A DNA stretch of 64,000 nucleotides from Synechococcus sp. KORDI-49 (GTDB lineage: Bacteria; Cyanobacteriota; Cyanobacteriia; PCC-6307; Cyanobiaceae), in the NCBI RefSeq assembly GCF_000737575.1, contig NZ_CP006270.1:623163-687162 (forward strand). The letters are read 5' to 3'. Shown one piece after another: positions 1 to 8,139 of this stretch. The stretch's first letter is position 1. Every line of letters starts with the position of its first letter. The notes below the pieces were generated by a model. That model saw nothing but the letters and a program-made list of their open reading frames with translations. It was not told where the DNA came from and did not search any database. The translations under genes were made by a program, and so were the position numbers.

Positions 1-424
1 GGCAGTTGAACACCTGCCAGCAGGCGTCATAGAACTTGCGGATGCCCTCCGCTTCATGCGGAAAACGGCTGGAGAGATCGGCGATGAACTGCTCGTAATC
101 GCGATCCACGGCGATCTGCAGCCCACCGGGCATGTGGTACTCCAGCTGGGCTGGATCCGGGATGGTGTCGCAACGCTCCCCCACATCCGCCAGAGCCCTG
201 GTGAGCAGGTTGGTGTAACCCTTCTCACCGAAGCCGAAGATCATCGAAGCCCCCACATCAAAGGTGTAACCCTTGCGTCGGAAGGCACCACCACTGCCAC
301 CGGGGATCAGGTAGCGCTCCAGCACAAGCACCTTCGCCCCCTTGGCCGCCAATTGACTGGCGGTCACCAGACCACCGATGCCGGCGCCGATCACCACGGC
401 ATCCCAGTGCTGCTGCTCGCTCAT
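1..424 (-). CDS. crtH: Carotenoid (prolycopene) isomerase CrtH, N-terminal part
   Basis: Only the first 141 residues are inside the window; the gene runs off the left edge. The protein starts MSEQQHWDAVVIGAGIGGLV, giving the dinucleotide-binding GxGxxG motif at residues 12-17, followed by an ERYLIPGGSGGAFRRKGYTF segment typical of the CrtI/CrtH/CRTISO desaturase-isomerase family. CrtH converts poly-cis lycopene to all-trans lycopene in carotenoid synthesis at the thylakoid membrane. The GASMIFGFGEKGYTNLL stretch favours CrtH over phytoene desaturase. It is followed upstream (on the same strand) by the cation transporter gene with a 23-bp gap, so the two may be co-transcribed. Confidence 0.85.
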   Translation of the reverse strand, partial: MSEQQHWDAVVIGAGIGGLVTASQLAAKGAKVLVLERYLIPGGSGGAFRRKGYTFDVGASMIFGFGEKGYTNLLTRALADVGERCDTIPDPAQLEYHMPGGLQIAVDRDYEQFIADLSSRFPHEAEGIRKFYDACWQVFNC

Positions 425-447
425 GACACCGCTTCGACCGCCTGACG

Positions 448-1413
448 CTAGGGGGCGGGCTGCTGCTCAGGGTCGCTCCGGTGGATCGGAGGCATCACCG
501 TGAGAATCACCTCAGCGCGCACCGGCCGTCCCAGTTCGTTGCTGCAGCGCGCATCGATGTGATGGCGGAGCCCGTCCACCGTGGCACTGTCCAGTGGCTC
601 CAGGGGGTTGATGTACACCACCACGAAGGCGGTGCGGCCCAGCTGCTGCACGGTGAAATCCATCATCTGCAGCGAAAGCCCGGAGAGTTCCTGCATCAGC
701 ACCTGTCGGGTGCGCTGCAGCACCCCAGGATCGGCCGCCTTACCGGCAGCCTGGCTCAGAGCATCCCGCAGCGCCTGCAGCGGCTCCCTCAGCAGCACCC
801 CACTCACCGCCAGCACCAGCAGCGCATCGGTGATCGGAGCCAGCGGAGCCAGAAGCGTGGTCTGAAGCAACGGCGTCGCCAGCAGTGCCAGACCTGTGGA
901 AGCTGTGATCAGCGCATCGATGCGGGCATTGCGCGCTTCCGTGAGAAGCAGCAGCGAGATGCGACCGGTGCGCCGCCAGTCACGGAAATGCCGCCAGGAC
1001 AGCAGCCAGCAGAGGCCCGTCACCGCGACGGTGTAAGCGGCCACCGGCTCGAGGGTGAGTGGAGGAATCTCTGCACCCCGCCACCAGTCGATAAGGGTGC
1101 CGCAGGAGCTGCTGAGCCCGAAGCCGATCACTCCCAGCAACACCAGGGAGCGGAACAGCACATACAGAGCTTCCTGACCTTCATAGCCATAGGGCCAGGC
1201 GCGATCCGGCGGCCGCACCACGTTGCGGCTGATGCGGCTGGCGATCAGCGAGGAGCCCACCAACACCGCCGAATAGAGGCCATCCAGCAGCAGGGCTGAG
1301 GATCCGGTGAGCACGTGAGCCACAAAACCGGCCAGGGTCATCACCGCGTTGGCGCCGATGCCGAAGCGCAGGGAGCGCTGTTCGATGCGGCGGGCCAGCG
1401 CGTCGTCGCTCAT
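448..1413 (-). CDS. Cation diffusion facilitator (CDF) family transporter
   Basis: A 321-residue membrane protein starting [20 protein letters not shown]. It has about six hydrophobic segments and the CDF pattern of an early [19 protein letters not shown] segment, whose Ser/Asp positions correspond to the metal site of helix II, and a soluble C-terminal domain ([20 protein letters not shown]). CDF proteins export divalent metals such as Zn, Fe or Mn by proton antiport; the substrate cannot be told here. I chose the ATG at 1413 because it overlaps the trmFO stop as ATGA, which implies translational coupling with trmFO. An open frame continues upstream inside trmFO but is not meaningful. Confidence 0.75.
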   Translation of the reverse strand: MSDDALARRIEQRSLRFGIGANAVMTLAGFVAHVLTGSSALLLDGLYSAVLVGSSLIASRISRNVVRPPDRAWPYGYEGQEALYVLFRSLVLLGVIGFGLSSSCGTLIDWWRGAEIPPLTLEPVAAYTVAVTGLCWLLSWRHFRDWRRTGRISLLLLTEARNARIDALITASTGLALLATPLLQTTLLAPLAPITDALLVLAVSGVLLREPLQALRDALSQAAGKAADPGVLQRTRQVLMQELSGLSLQMMDFTVQQLGRTAFVVVYINPLEPLDSATVDGLRHHIDARCSNELGRPVRAEVILTVMPPIHRSDPEQQPAP

Positions 1414-2783
1414 GCCAGGAGGGGATGCAGCAACTGGGACTGAACCCGTTCCAGATCCGCGAGAGCCCGATCCCGGTACGCGCCGTAACGGGCCCGCTTG
1501 TCGCGGATCCGTTCCGGCAGATCCGGCAGCAAACCGAAATTGGGGGGCATCGGCTGAAACTTCGCCGTCGGCGCTTCGCTCACGAAGTGGGTGAGTGCAC
1601 CGCTCATGGTGGTGGGCGGCAGATCGATCGTCTCCAGACCGCGGGCCAGACGGGCGGCATTGGTGCCCGCCAGCCAACCGCCGGCAACGGCGGCGGCATA
1701 GCCCTCTGTGCCGGTGATCTGGCCTGCCGCGAGCAACGATGGCCTGCTGCGGAACTGCAGGGTGGGCGTCAGCAGCTGCGGAGATTCCAGAAAGGTGTTG
1801 CGGTGCATCACCCCGAAGCGAACGAATTCGGCCTGTTCAAGTCCAGGGATCATCTGCAACACCCGCTTCTGTTCCCCCCACTTGAGGTTGGTCTGGAACC
1901 CCACCAGATTCCACAGGCGTCCGTCCTTGTCCTCCTGACGCAGCTGAACCACGCCGTAGGCCCGCTTGGCTCGCCGCACATCCCGATCGTTCACATCGCC
2001 CCAGCGGGGATCCCACAACCCGATCGGCTTGAGGGGGCCATAGCGCATCGTGTCTTCACCGCGCCGGGCCAGCTCCTCAATCGGCAGACATCCCTCGAAG
2101 AAGGTGGCCTCCTCCTTGTCGAAATCCTTGAGCTCAGCCTGCTCCGCCCCCAGCAGCGCCTCGCGGAAGGCGAGGTACTGCTCCTTGTCCATGGGGCAGT
2201 TGATGTAGTCGGCATCGCCCTTGTCGTAGCGACTGGCGCGGAAGGCGACGGTGAGATCGATGCTGTCGCCGTGGACGATCGGGCTGGCGGCATCAAAGAA
2301 ATGACAGTCGGCGCGGCCGGTGAACGACCTCAGATCCTGCGCCAGCGGTTCACTGGTGAGCGGACCGGTGGCAATCACCGTGATCTCGCCATCGGCTGGG
2401 AGAGCCTGCTGCTCCCTCCGTTCGATGGTCACCAGAGGATGCTGATCCAGGGCCTCCGTGAGCGCCGCGCTGTACCGGCCGCGATCCACCGCAAGAGCTC
2501 CTCCGGCTGGAACCGCATGGGCATCGGCTGTGCCGATCACGAGCGAGCCCAGACGCCTGAGCTCTTCCTGAAGCAGGCCTGCGGCACGATCGCTGCTGAG
2601 CGCACCAAAGCTGTTGCTGCAGACCAGCTCGGCGAAATCGCTGCTGTGATGGGCCGGTGATCGTCGGATCGGCCGCATTTCGACCAACCGCACAGGAACA
2701 CCTGCAGCGGCGACCTGCCAGGCCGCTTCGGTGCCGGCCAGACCAGCCCCGAGAACGGTGATCACGGCTGGCTGATCAGTCAA
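1410..2783 (-). CDS. trmFO: Methylenetetrahydrofolate-tRNA-(uracil-5-)-methyltransferase TrmFO
   Basis: A 457-residue FAD protein with the family's usual length. The N-terminus has the Rossmann motif [12 protein letters not shown] at about residue 12, followed by the family signature around [20 protein letters not shown]. Downstream blocks such as [13 protein letters not shown] and the C-terminal [15 protein letters not shown] are also typical of TrmFO (Gid). The enzyme uses methylene-THF and FADH2 to make m5U54 in the tRNA T-loop. It heads a likely operon with the CDF gene, which it overlaps by 4 bp. Confidence 0.93.
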   Translation of the reverse strand: MTDQPAVITVLGAGLAGTEAAWQVAAAGVPVRLVEMRPIRRSPAHHSSDFAELVCSNSFGALSSDRAAGLLQEELRRLGSLVIGTADAHAVPAGGALAVDRGRYSAALTEALDQHPLVTIERREQQALPADGEITVIATGPLTSEPLAQDLRSFTGRADCHFFDAASPIVHGDSIDLTVAFRASRYDKGDADYINCPMDKEQYLAFREALLGAEQAELKDFDKEEATFFEGCLPIEELARRGEDTMRYGPLKPIGLWDPRWGDVNDRDVRRAKRAYGVVQLRQEDKDGRLWNLVGFQTNLKWGEQKRVLQMIPGLEQAEFVRFGVMHRNTFLESPQLLTPTLQFRSRPSLLAAGQITGTEGYAAAVAGGWLAGTNAARLARGLETIDLPPTTMSGALTHFVSEAPTAKFQPMPPNFGLLPDLPERIRDKRARYGAYRDRALADLERVQSQLLHPLLA

Positions 2784-2816
2784 GCGGCTGAATTCTTTCA
2801 GCCTTCACCCTAAGGA

Positions 2817-3035
2817 TCAGGCGCGGCTGCGCTTGAGCAACAGCTGCAGCTGACCGACGGCGGCACGGCCGATGTTGAAGGCCGCCCAGCCCACGGCGGC
2901 GAGAACCGGTGCCACCACCAGGAACAGACGCGCGTCGATGCCCAGCACCTGACCGGTGGTGATCACGCTGAAGGCGGAGTAGCCGACGATCGCGAGGATC
3001 AGGACCAGGCCGATGGCGACTCGGACGAAGCTCAT
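2817..3035 (-). CDS. psbY: Photosystem II protein PsbY, with N-terminal extension
   Basis: A 72-residue protein whose C-terminal 40 residues match PsbY: IDARLFLVVAPVLAAVGWAA, then FNIGRAAVGQLQ. PsbY is a small one-helix subunit at the cytochrome b559 side of photosystem II. Usual cyanobacterial PsbY has about 40 residues; here the only ATG lies about 32 codons earlier and adds a second hydrophobic helix (VRVAIGLVLILAIVGYSAFS). A GTG start just before LGIDARL would give a normal-length PsbY, so the start is uncertain. It lies between trmFO and the gamma-carbonic-anhydrase-like gene on the same strand. Confidence 0.75.
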   Translation of the reverse strand: MSFVRVAIGLVLILAIVGYSAFSVITTGQVLGIDARLFLVVAPVLAAVGWAAFNIGRAAVGQLQLLLKRSRA

Positions 3036-3120
3036 GAGTGGGGCTAGATGCCCGGCGATCTTACGGACCGTGAACGGATTGCGGGCGCTCCTGGAAGGAA
3101 GCTGATCGATTTCGCAGCAA

Positions 3121-3627
3121 TCAACCCTGAAGCGCGGCATGGCGGCCGGCCAGCTCGGCGTAGCGGCGCGCATGGGCCCGCTGCTCCGCCACAGCCTCAT
3201 CCGCCAGTTCCCGCTTGGCCTGAGCCGGAATACCCACCACCATCGTGCGGGCCGGAACATCCTTGGTCACCACGGAACCGGCTGCCACCAGGGCACCGGC
3301 GCCGACGGTCACACCGTTGAGCACCACAGCACCGATGCCCACCAGACATCCATCCTCGAGGGTGGCACCGTGAATCACAGCCCGATGGCCCACGGTCACC
3401 TCCGCTCCAATGACCACGGGTTGACCTGGATCGCCATGCAGCACGGCACCGTCCTGCACATTGCTGTAGGCACCGATGCGGATGACCTCCAGGTCACCGC
3501 GTGCGACGGCTGTCGGCCAGAGGCTGCTGCCGGCTGCCATCTCCACATCGCCGATCACCACAGCTGACGCCGCCACCCAGGCCCCTGGGTCGATCCTCGG
3601 TGCCGGCCAGGGAGAGGAGACGGTCAT
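3121..3627 (-). CDS. Gamma carbonic anhydrase-like hexapeptide-repeat protein
   Basis: A 168-residue left-handed beta-helix protein of the YrdA/PaaY/gamma-CA family. The regular hexapeptide repeats run through residues 15-135. The three metal-ligand histidines of the family are visible: one in VLHGDPGQ and two in VGHRAVIHG. The family binds Zn/Fe and includes carbonic anhydrases and proteins of unproven activity; it is shorter than carboxysomal CcmM and lacks RbcS-like domains. The tail (ADEAVAEQRAHARRYAEL) is a helix. It is the last of the minus-strand genes before tRNA-Lys. Confidence 0.85.
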   Translation of the reverse strand: MTVSSPWPAPRIDPGAWVAASAVVIGDVEMAAGSSLWPTAVARGDLEVIRIGAYSNVQDGAVLHGDPGQPVVIGAEVTVGHRAVIHGATLEDGCLVGIGAVVLNGVTVGAGALVAAGSVVTKDVPARTMVVGIPAQAKRELADEAVAEQRAHARRYAELAGRHAALQG

Positions 3628-3711
3628 GAACGCTCAAGGGACAAGCCCCAGTCTCCCGGTAGCCACGGTGATAATGTCCATTGGTGCCTGAAATGGCATT
3701 CCCCAGAGGGC

Positions 3712-3783
3712 GGGTCGCTAGCTCAGCGGTAGAGCATCCGGCTTTTAACCGGCTGGTCCTGAGTTCGAATCTCAGGCGACCCA
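3712..3783 (+). tRNA. tRNA-Lys (anticodon TTT)
   Basis: A 72-nt cloverleaf: acceptor GGGTCGC pairs with GCGACCC, the D arm is GCTCAGCGGTAGAGC, the anticodon arm CCGGCTTTTAACCGG carries TTT, and the T arm CCTGAGTTCGAATCTCAGG is complete. The 3' CCA is not encoded. Confidence 0.95.
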
Positions 3784-4144
3784 TGCATTTCCGCATGATC
3801 GAGCAGAAGGCCTCCGTCCGCCTGACGGAACGGCGTTTCGCGATCATGTCCCGGATGGAGCCGGCTTGCCCGGGATGATCTGCCCCAACTGATGCGAGAT
3901 CAATAAGCGTGAATCACCGATGGCGGGCCTGTTGATCGCTATCGATAACGACCCGGAAGCCACTGGCTCGGTTCACGAACGTGCGCTGGGAAAGGTTTTC
4001 GGTGATCGTGCCGGTGATGCTGACGACGGTGACGATGAAGGAATGCGTCTCCGGCGGTGATCGCCGGCAGCTGATCCGACCTTGCAGGCCAACGATCCGC
4101 TGTTATGACACACGAGCATTTGTACCCATCGCAGGGTCTGCCGG
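3784..4144. other. Intergenic region downstream of tRNA-Lys; no convincing gene
   Basis: About 360 bp with no supported ORF. The first part contains a nested inverted repeat: CATGATCG (3794-3801) can pair with CGATCATG (3841-3848), enclosing CCGTC/GACGG at 3814-3828. No T-run follows, so it is not an obvious terminator. Confidence 0.4.
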
Positions 4145-4237
4145 ATGGCTTACTTCATCTTCTTTGGACTGACTCTGCTGCTGGCCCTGTTGGGGGGTCT
4201 GTTTTCCCGTGTAGCGGCCGAGAAGTACTGGATGTGA
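4145..4237 (+). CDS. Putative 30-residue single-helix membrane peptide
   Basis: An ATG-started frame of 30 codons begins MAYFIFFGLTLLLALLGGLF and ends with a polar tail VAAEKYWM. The hydrophobic stretch fits one transmembrane helix, like the small subunits of cyanobacterial photosynthetic complexes, but I cannot match it to a named one (PsaM, PsbM, PetL, PetN and Psb30 were considered). It ends 4 bp before the start of the renalase-like gene, which supports a shared transcript. No strong ribosome-binding site is seen. Confidence 0.45.
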   Translation: MAYFIFFGLTLLLALLGGLFSRVAAEKYWM

Positions 4238-4241
4238 CCTG

Positions 4242-5396
4242 ATGCCAGACCGGTCGAAGGTTGATCTGGCCGTCATCGGTGCGGGGCTGGCGGGATCTGC
4301 CTGTCTGGCAAGGCTGCATCAGCAGGGATTTGAAGGGACAACCGCCGTAGTGGAGGCCGGGCGAGGACCCGGCGGTCGGATGGCCACCCGTCGTCGCCGA
4401 GAGAACCCCGCCTGGCGACTCGACCATGGCGCTCCCGGGCTGCAGCTGTCGGAGCACCTGCCCGATGGGGTGGAACAGCTGTTGCGGCCATTGCGGGAGC
4501 AAGGCACGCTGCGCCGCGAATGGGGATGGATCACAGGACTGGATGCCACCGGCCAGATGGTGGATGCTCCCGAGGAGCACAGCGACAAAGGCGCCTGGCA
4601 TCGGGGACAGCCCACGATGGCCCACCTCTGCGAGGGGCTGCTGGATCAGGCAAGTCCAAGCCTCGAGCGCAACTTCGGGTTTCGGGTGCGCTGGCTGCAG
4701 CACACCGGCGGCCACTGGCTGCTGATGGACGACACACGACAGACAGCGGTGGAGGCGCGCATCCTGGTGATGAGCGGAACGCTGCTGGCCCACCCCCGTT
4801 CTCTTGCGATGCTCGCCTGGCCGGATGTGCCGCTGCGTTCCGCCATCCCGGCCCATCAGGATCCGGATCTGGATCGGGTGCTTCAACAGCTGGCAGGCAG
4901 CCGCGCGGCCGTGCGCTGGAACCTGATGCTGGAACTTCCTGGAGAGGATGATCGCAACGCCCCCCTGCCCCGCCAGATCCTGCTGACACCGGAGGCACAA
5001 CGCCGCTGGCAGGTGGAACGCGTTGTGGTGCATCCGCAGAGCGATGGAGGTCTCGGCGTTGTGGTGCACGGCCTGGATTCCGGCGAGCCGATCACGCCGT
5101 CCAGTCAGCCGGCACTGTTGAAACGAGAGGAACACCGGCTGATGGAGCTGCTGCCCGAACTCCTGAAAGCCTTTCCTGCGCTGATGCGTCAGTGGCCTCA
5201 GGCCAGAAGCCTGGGCGTGATGCGCTGGGGTGCGTCGCAGCCCTTGAACCATCCGCTGCCGACATCGCTGCAGTGGTGCATGGCAAGCAACATTGGATTC
5301 TGCGGTGACTGGATTGAAGGAGCCGGATTCGGCCGGGCGGAGGGGGCTCTCCGCAGCGGCGTGGCACTGGCGGAACTCCTGCAGCCGGGAGCCTGA
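4242..5396 (+). CDS. NAD(P)/FAD-dependent oxidoreductase, renalase-like
   Basis: A 384-residue flavoprotein. The N-terminus has the FAD-binding VDLAVIGAGLAGSACLARLH motif, then AGRGPGGRMATRRRRE, the GG-R-x-A-T signature of renalase-like amine-oxidase proteins (residues 45-55). The C-terminus NIGFCGDWIEGAGFGRAEGA is the second FAD-contact block with the conserved GD. Substrate is unknown; bacterial relatives are annotated as monoamine or dihydronicotinamide oxidases. It follows the small membrane peptide and precedes tRNA-Pro. Confidence 0.8.
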   Translation: MPDRSKVDLAVIGAGLAGSACLARLHQQGFEGTTAVVEAGRGPGGRMATRRRRENPAWRLDHGAPGLQLSEHLPDGVEQLLRPLREQGTLRREWGWITGLDATGQMVDAPEEHSDKGAWHRGQPTMAHLCEGLLDQASPSLERNFGFRVRWLQHTGGHWLLMDDTRQTAVEARILVMSGTLLAHPRSLAMLAWPDVPLRSAIPAHQDPDLDRVLQQLAGSRAAVRWNLMLELPGEDDRNAPLPRQILLTPEAQRRWQVERVVVHPQSDGGLGVVVHGLDSGEPITPSSQPALLKREEHRLMELLPELLKAFPALMRQWPQARSLGVMRWGASQPLNHPLPTSLQWCMASNIGFCGDWIEGAGFGRAEGALRSGVALAELLQPGA

Positions 5397-5426
5397 TCGC
5401 CACTGACACTTACAATGGAAAAGCGC

Positions 5427-5500
5427 CGGGGAGTGGCGCAGTTTGGTAGCGCGCTTGCTTTGGGAGCAAGATGCCGCAGGTTCGAATCCTGTCTCCCCGA
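5427..5500 (+). tRNA. tRNA-Pro (anticodon TGG)
   Basis: A 74-nt cloverleaf with acceptor CGGGGAG/CTCCCCG, anticodon arm CTTGCTTTGGGAGCAAG carrying TGG, and T arm CAGGTTCGAATCCTG. CCA is not encoded. Its 3' 45 bases form the left copy of a 46-bp repeat found again at 15350-15395; integration leaves the tRNA intact. Confidence 0.96.
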
Positions 5501-5501
5501 T
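5456..5501 (+). repeat. attL: left 46-bp attachment repeat (3' part of tRNA-Pro)
   Basis: Begins TGCTTTGGGAGCAAG and ends CTGTCTCCCCGAT. It is identical to 15350-15395 over 46 bp and diverges on both sides, as expected for an attachment site made by site-specific recombination in the anticodon/T-arm part of a tRNA. Confidence 0.93.
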
Positions 5502-5535
5502 GCCTAATGAAGTCAGTCCCCAGCTGACATCTTCG

Positions 5536-5560
5536 CCGCCCCTAGTGGGGCGGTTTTTTA
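5536..5560 (+). terminator. Rho-independent terminator for tRNA-Pro, supplied by the element
   Basis: CCGCCCC-TAGT-GGGGCGG followed by TTTTTT. It lies 36 bp downstream of the tRNA, inside the element, and replaces the host terminator that now sits beyond attR. Confidence 0.85.
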
Positions 5561-5575
5561 TTGAAAAGCCACGGA

Positions 5576-5628
5576 TGTGTGCAAAATGTGTGCATAGATC
5601 ACGGCGCCAACAGGGTTTTGCACACAAC
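5576..5628. promoter_or_regulatory. Left integrase arm-type repeats (TGTGTGCAAAA)
   Basis: TGTGTGCAAAA at 5576-5586 is followed at an 11-bp step by TGTGTGCATAG, and an inverted copy GTTTTGCACACAA lies at 5616-5628. The 19-bp string 5576-5594 recurs exactly at 15225-15243 next to the integrase start. Paired short repeats near both attachment sites are the usual layout of tyrosine-integrase arm sites. Confidence 0.65.
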
Positions 5629-5931
5629 TTTGCGGGCAGCAGGTAGGACCTCTTGACAGAATCGGAAAGCGTGTAAGGCTCTTTTCAAGCATTGCTGGAA
5701 TTTCTGACTATTCAGTTCACGCTGGGTTAAGGCTCTTGTTGGCCTCCCGGTAGGAATGCAAACCGCGGGGTCTGACTGTGCCCCCGTGACCCTGACAAGA
5801 GGGAGAGCAGTCACAGAGCAGATTCGGACGTGACGAGTCCCTGTCCTGAGGAGAATTGTCAGTCAGAAAGGACGGTTAAACCAGTGGGCGAGAACTGGGG
5901 TTCCGACTGGGTTTGCTCCTCTTTCAGCAAG

Positions 5932-6246
5932 ATGACTCATTTTGAGGAATGGGTGCATGAGCCCGAAGCAGCAAAGTTGCTATCGGTCAAACAAAGCACC
6001 CTTCGTAGCATGCGCCGTCAGCGCAGGCTGGACCCTGGAACGCACTGGATTTACGCGACGGGGGCAATTGGTGGGCCAGTCATTTACAACATTCCATCAA
6101 TTCGAGAGATGCAGCGACGCCGCACTCTTGAGGCTGTCAAATCGGAAGATGAGCGCCGAGAAGAACTACTCAAACGGCGCAGTCAAACAATTGAAAGCTA
6201 CAGAGACAACTACCGGAACCAAATCATCAAAGAGGTGCAGGCATGA
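5932..6246 (+). CDS. Putative HTH DNA-binding/excisionase-like protein
   Basis: A 104-residue basic protein starting MTHFEEWVHEPEAAKLLSVK. The segment EPEAAKLLSVKQSTLRSMRR (residues 10-29) looks like a winged-helix/MerR-type helix-turn-helix of the excisionase class, followed by a charged helical tail (DERREELLKRRSQTIESYRD). An upstream GTG at 5830 extends the frame, but the ATG at 5932 gives the more natural N-terminus. Its stop overlaps the next start as ATGA, so it heads a three-gene operon with the RepA-like gene. Role as excisionase or as regulator of the element is inference. Confidence 0.6.
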   Translation: MTHFEEWVHEPEAAKLLSVKQSTLRSMRRQRRLDPGTHWIYATGAIGGPVIYNIPSIREMQRRRTLEAVKSEDERREELLKRRSQTIESYRDNYRNQIIKEVQA

Positions 6247-6518
6247 AAAAACCCCCTGCATCAACAGGGGGCCAAGCACAAAACGATCTACTGAATGTTA
6301 CAGCCGAGTCCAGAAACGGACAAGCTGCGTCCATTCAGTCCAGAGAAACTTGGCCCTGGCAAGACATTGATGTCTCCAATACCAGTGCCCTGCTGAGGCA
6401 GGGCCGAGAGCAAGGCTGGTCAGCCGAGCATTACCAGCGAATTGCAGAAGCACACGATTGTCGGTTCCCTATGGCTGCCCTGATCTGGGAACAGTGCGCG
6501 CGGAGGGTTCAGAAATGA
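6243..6518 (+). CDS. Small element protein of unknown function
   Basis: A 91-residue protein with a polar N-terminus and a C-terminal helical part (ALLRQGREQGWSAEHYQRIA). No family recognised. The start overlaps the stop of the upstream gene and its own stop overlaps the start of the ATPase gene (ATGA at 6515-6518), which strongly suggests a translated operon member. It may be an accessory to the replication ATPase; there is no direct evidence. Confidence 0.6.
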   Translation: MKKPPASTGGQAQNDLLNVTAESRNGQAASIQSRETWPWQDIDVSNTSALLRQGREQGWSAEHYQRIAEAHDCRFPMAALIWEQCARRVQK

Positions 6519-8017
6519 ACACTCCAATTTTCAGCACCAAAGAAGAACAAGTGGCGTTCCAAGAGGGCATCGCAATGGAACGCGCTCGGCAGGCCACACA
6601 GCAGAACAACAGATCAGCTGATCCTGCTGCTGATCTAAAGATGCTCCGCGCAAGGGCAATGGAAATCGTCCAGGACGAAGAGATCACCTCACAAGATCGC
6701 CTCGCGCATCTCAGGGCATTAAGCGACAACCAAGCTATTCATCGGTTCCAAGAAGCAGAGCTTCGGCGAATGTTATGGGATGCGCGCCGCGCACTGAATA
6801 GTCCTGCCGGTCCAATCGAGCAAGGAGGCCAGCTTCACATCAGTGATGCCCCTTGGCTGTGGAATGGTGTGTTCATTCGCGGTGTAACAAACCTGATCAC
6901 CGCAGCACCAAAGCTAGGCAAGACCAGATTGGTGACATCACTGTTCGGAGCATTGGCACATGGTCGAGACGAGTTTCTTGGCCGACGGCTTCACCGCGGA
7001 GAGCCACCAAAGTTTCTGATCGTCGGGTCTGATCAACCCGAACGTGACTGGGCCAAGTGCCTGAAACTCGCGGGCCTCCTCACCTGTGACAACCATATGT
7101 GGGACTGCATTGTGGCGCTGTTTCACAAAGGTGCTCCCCTGCACCTTGACGACGAGGGCATCGAAACTATCGCCGGTTACTGCAGAAAGCATCCCAACTT
7201 GATTGTTGGAATCGACAGCTATCACGCCTGTACGGCTCAGATGGGCCTGCAGGAGAAGGATGCATCTTTCGCCGATCCACTGCTTGACCTGCAAGAGGCG
7301 ACGGCTTGTTATCACCCGACCATTGCCCTCATCCATCACAGCAAAAAGGGTGGTGGCACTAGAGCTTCAGAAGCCAGCCGCGGCAGCAATGCACTTCCTG
7401 GGGCTGTGTCTCAGACCATCACATTGAATTGGTGCCAAGACAACAGCGGCAACCCGCTGGCACCGCGGGACAACCGTTTGAAGCTCAGCACCGAGGGCAG
7501 AGAGGACATGCCTCTCGACATGGTGATTGAGCAGACCGATGCGGGCTGGATTTGCCATGGCAGCGGCGAGGAGGTGGCTCAGGCCCAAGCCATCCAAGAG
7601 GTGATCGACAAGCTGGAAGACCGACAACACCAAGCTTTGCGGGATATGGCACATCACTGGAAAGCCACCCACCGCGGCATGGATGCAGTTCACCTCGCAG
7701 ACGCATTGGACTGCATGCCGAACCGAGCGGCAGAGACGATCACCGCTCTGGATCGCAAGCACCTACTGCAGCGCGCTGGTGAGCGACCCGCCGGACCCAA
7801 GGGAGGCAAGCCAGCGAAGCTCTACCGCCCGGTAGATATCGTACTGCCCTTATTCCCATTGAAATCGGAGATTTCGGAAGAACCGGTTGTTGACGTTGAA
7901 GCCACGCCAGCCGCACCAGAATCAATCACCGGTTTGACCGGTAAAACTGACAACCTGGTTGATCGGGTAACGCAAGCCAAGATTGAACCCAGCCGTGTAC
8001 CGAAAGCGTCGGTCTAA
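6515..8017 (+). CDS. RepA-like AAA/RecA-fold replication helicase ATPase
   Basis: A 500-residue protein. An N-terminal helical region is followed by a RecA-fold NTPase: Walker A NLITAAPKLGKTRLVTSLFG at about residue 125, Walker B with LIVGIDSYHA near residue 228, and the ALIHHSKKGGG loop near residue 273, which is typical of RepA/AAA_25 hexameric helicases of plasmids and phages. The C-terminal 120 residues are compatible with a winged-helix module. It probably unwinds the element's origin or drives its replication after excision. The start was chosen at the ATGA overlap with the gene before. Iteron-like repeats lie in and just after its 3' end. Confidence 0.75.
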   Translation: MNTPIFSTKEEQVAFQEGIAMERARQATQQNNRSADPAADLKMLRARAMEIVQDEEITSQDRLAHLRALSDNQAIHRFQEAELRRMLWDARRALNSPAGPIEQGGQLHISDAPWLWNGVFIRGVTNLITAAPKLGKTRLVTSLFGALAHGRDEFLGRRLHRGEPPKFLIVGSDQPERDWAKCLKLAGLLTCDNHMWDCIVALFHKGAPLHLDDEGIETIAGYCRKHPNLIVGIDSYHACTAQMGLQEKDASFADPLLDLQEATACYHPTIALIHHSKKGGGTRASEASRGSNALPGAVSQTITLNWCQDNSGNPLAPRDNRLKLSTEGREDMPLDMVIEQTDAGWICHGSGEEVAQAQAIQEVIDKLEDRQHQALRDMAHHWKATHRGMDAVHLADALDCMPNRAAETITALDRKHLLQRAGERPAGPKGGKPAKLYRPVDIVLPLFPLKSEISEEPVVDVEATPAAPESITGLTGKTDNLVDRVTQAKIEPSRVPKASV

Positions 8018-8031
8018 CCGGTACAACCGGT
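7928..8031. repeat. Iteron-like pairs ACCGGT-N3-ACCGGT
   Basis: Two pairs of ACCGGT with exactly 3 bp between half-sites: 7928-7942 (spacer TTG) and 8017-8031 (spacer ACA), 89 bp apart, the first inside the RepA-like gene and the second starting at its stop codon. The arrangement could be a replication origin or an operator. Confidence 0.5.
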
Positions 8032-8139
8032 TGTTGAAAGGAGAAATCTCCCAGACATGGCAGACTCACCGCATCTGGAAGCTCAATTCTGCCGCTGAAT
8101 TGGGCTCTGCAAACAAGATCTTGAAGTACCTCCTCATTT

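Noticed and set aside
481-1299. A plus-strand frame over the CDF transporter
   Set aside because: Antisense composition (many His/Gln/Arg), no domain, while the minus frame is a clear membrane transporter.
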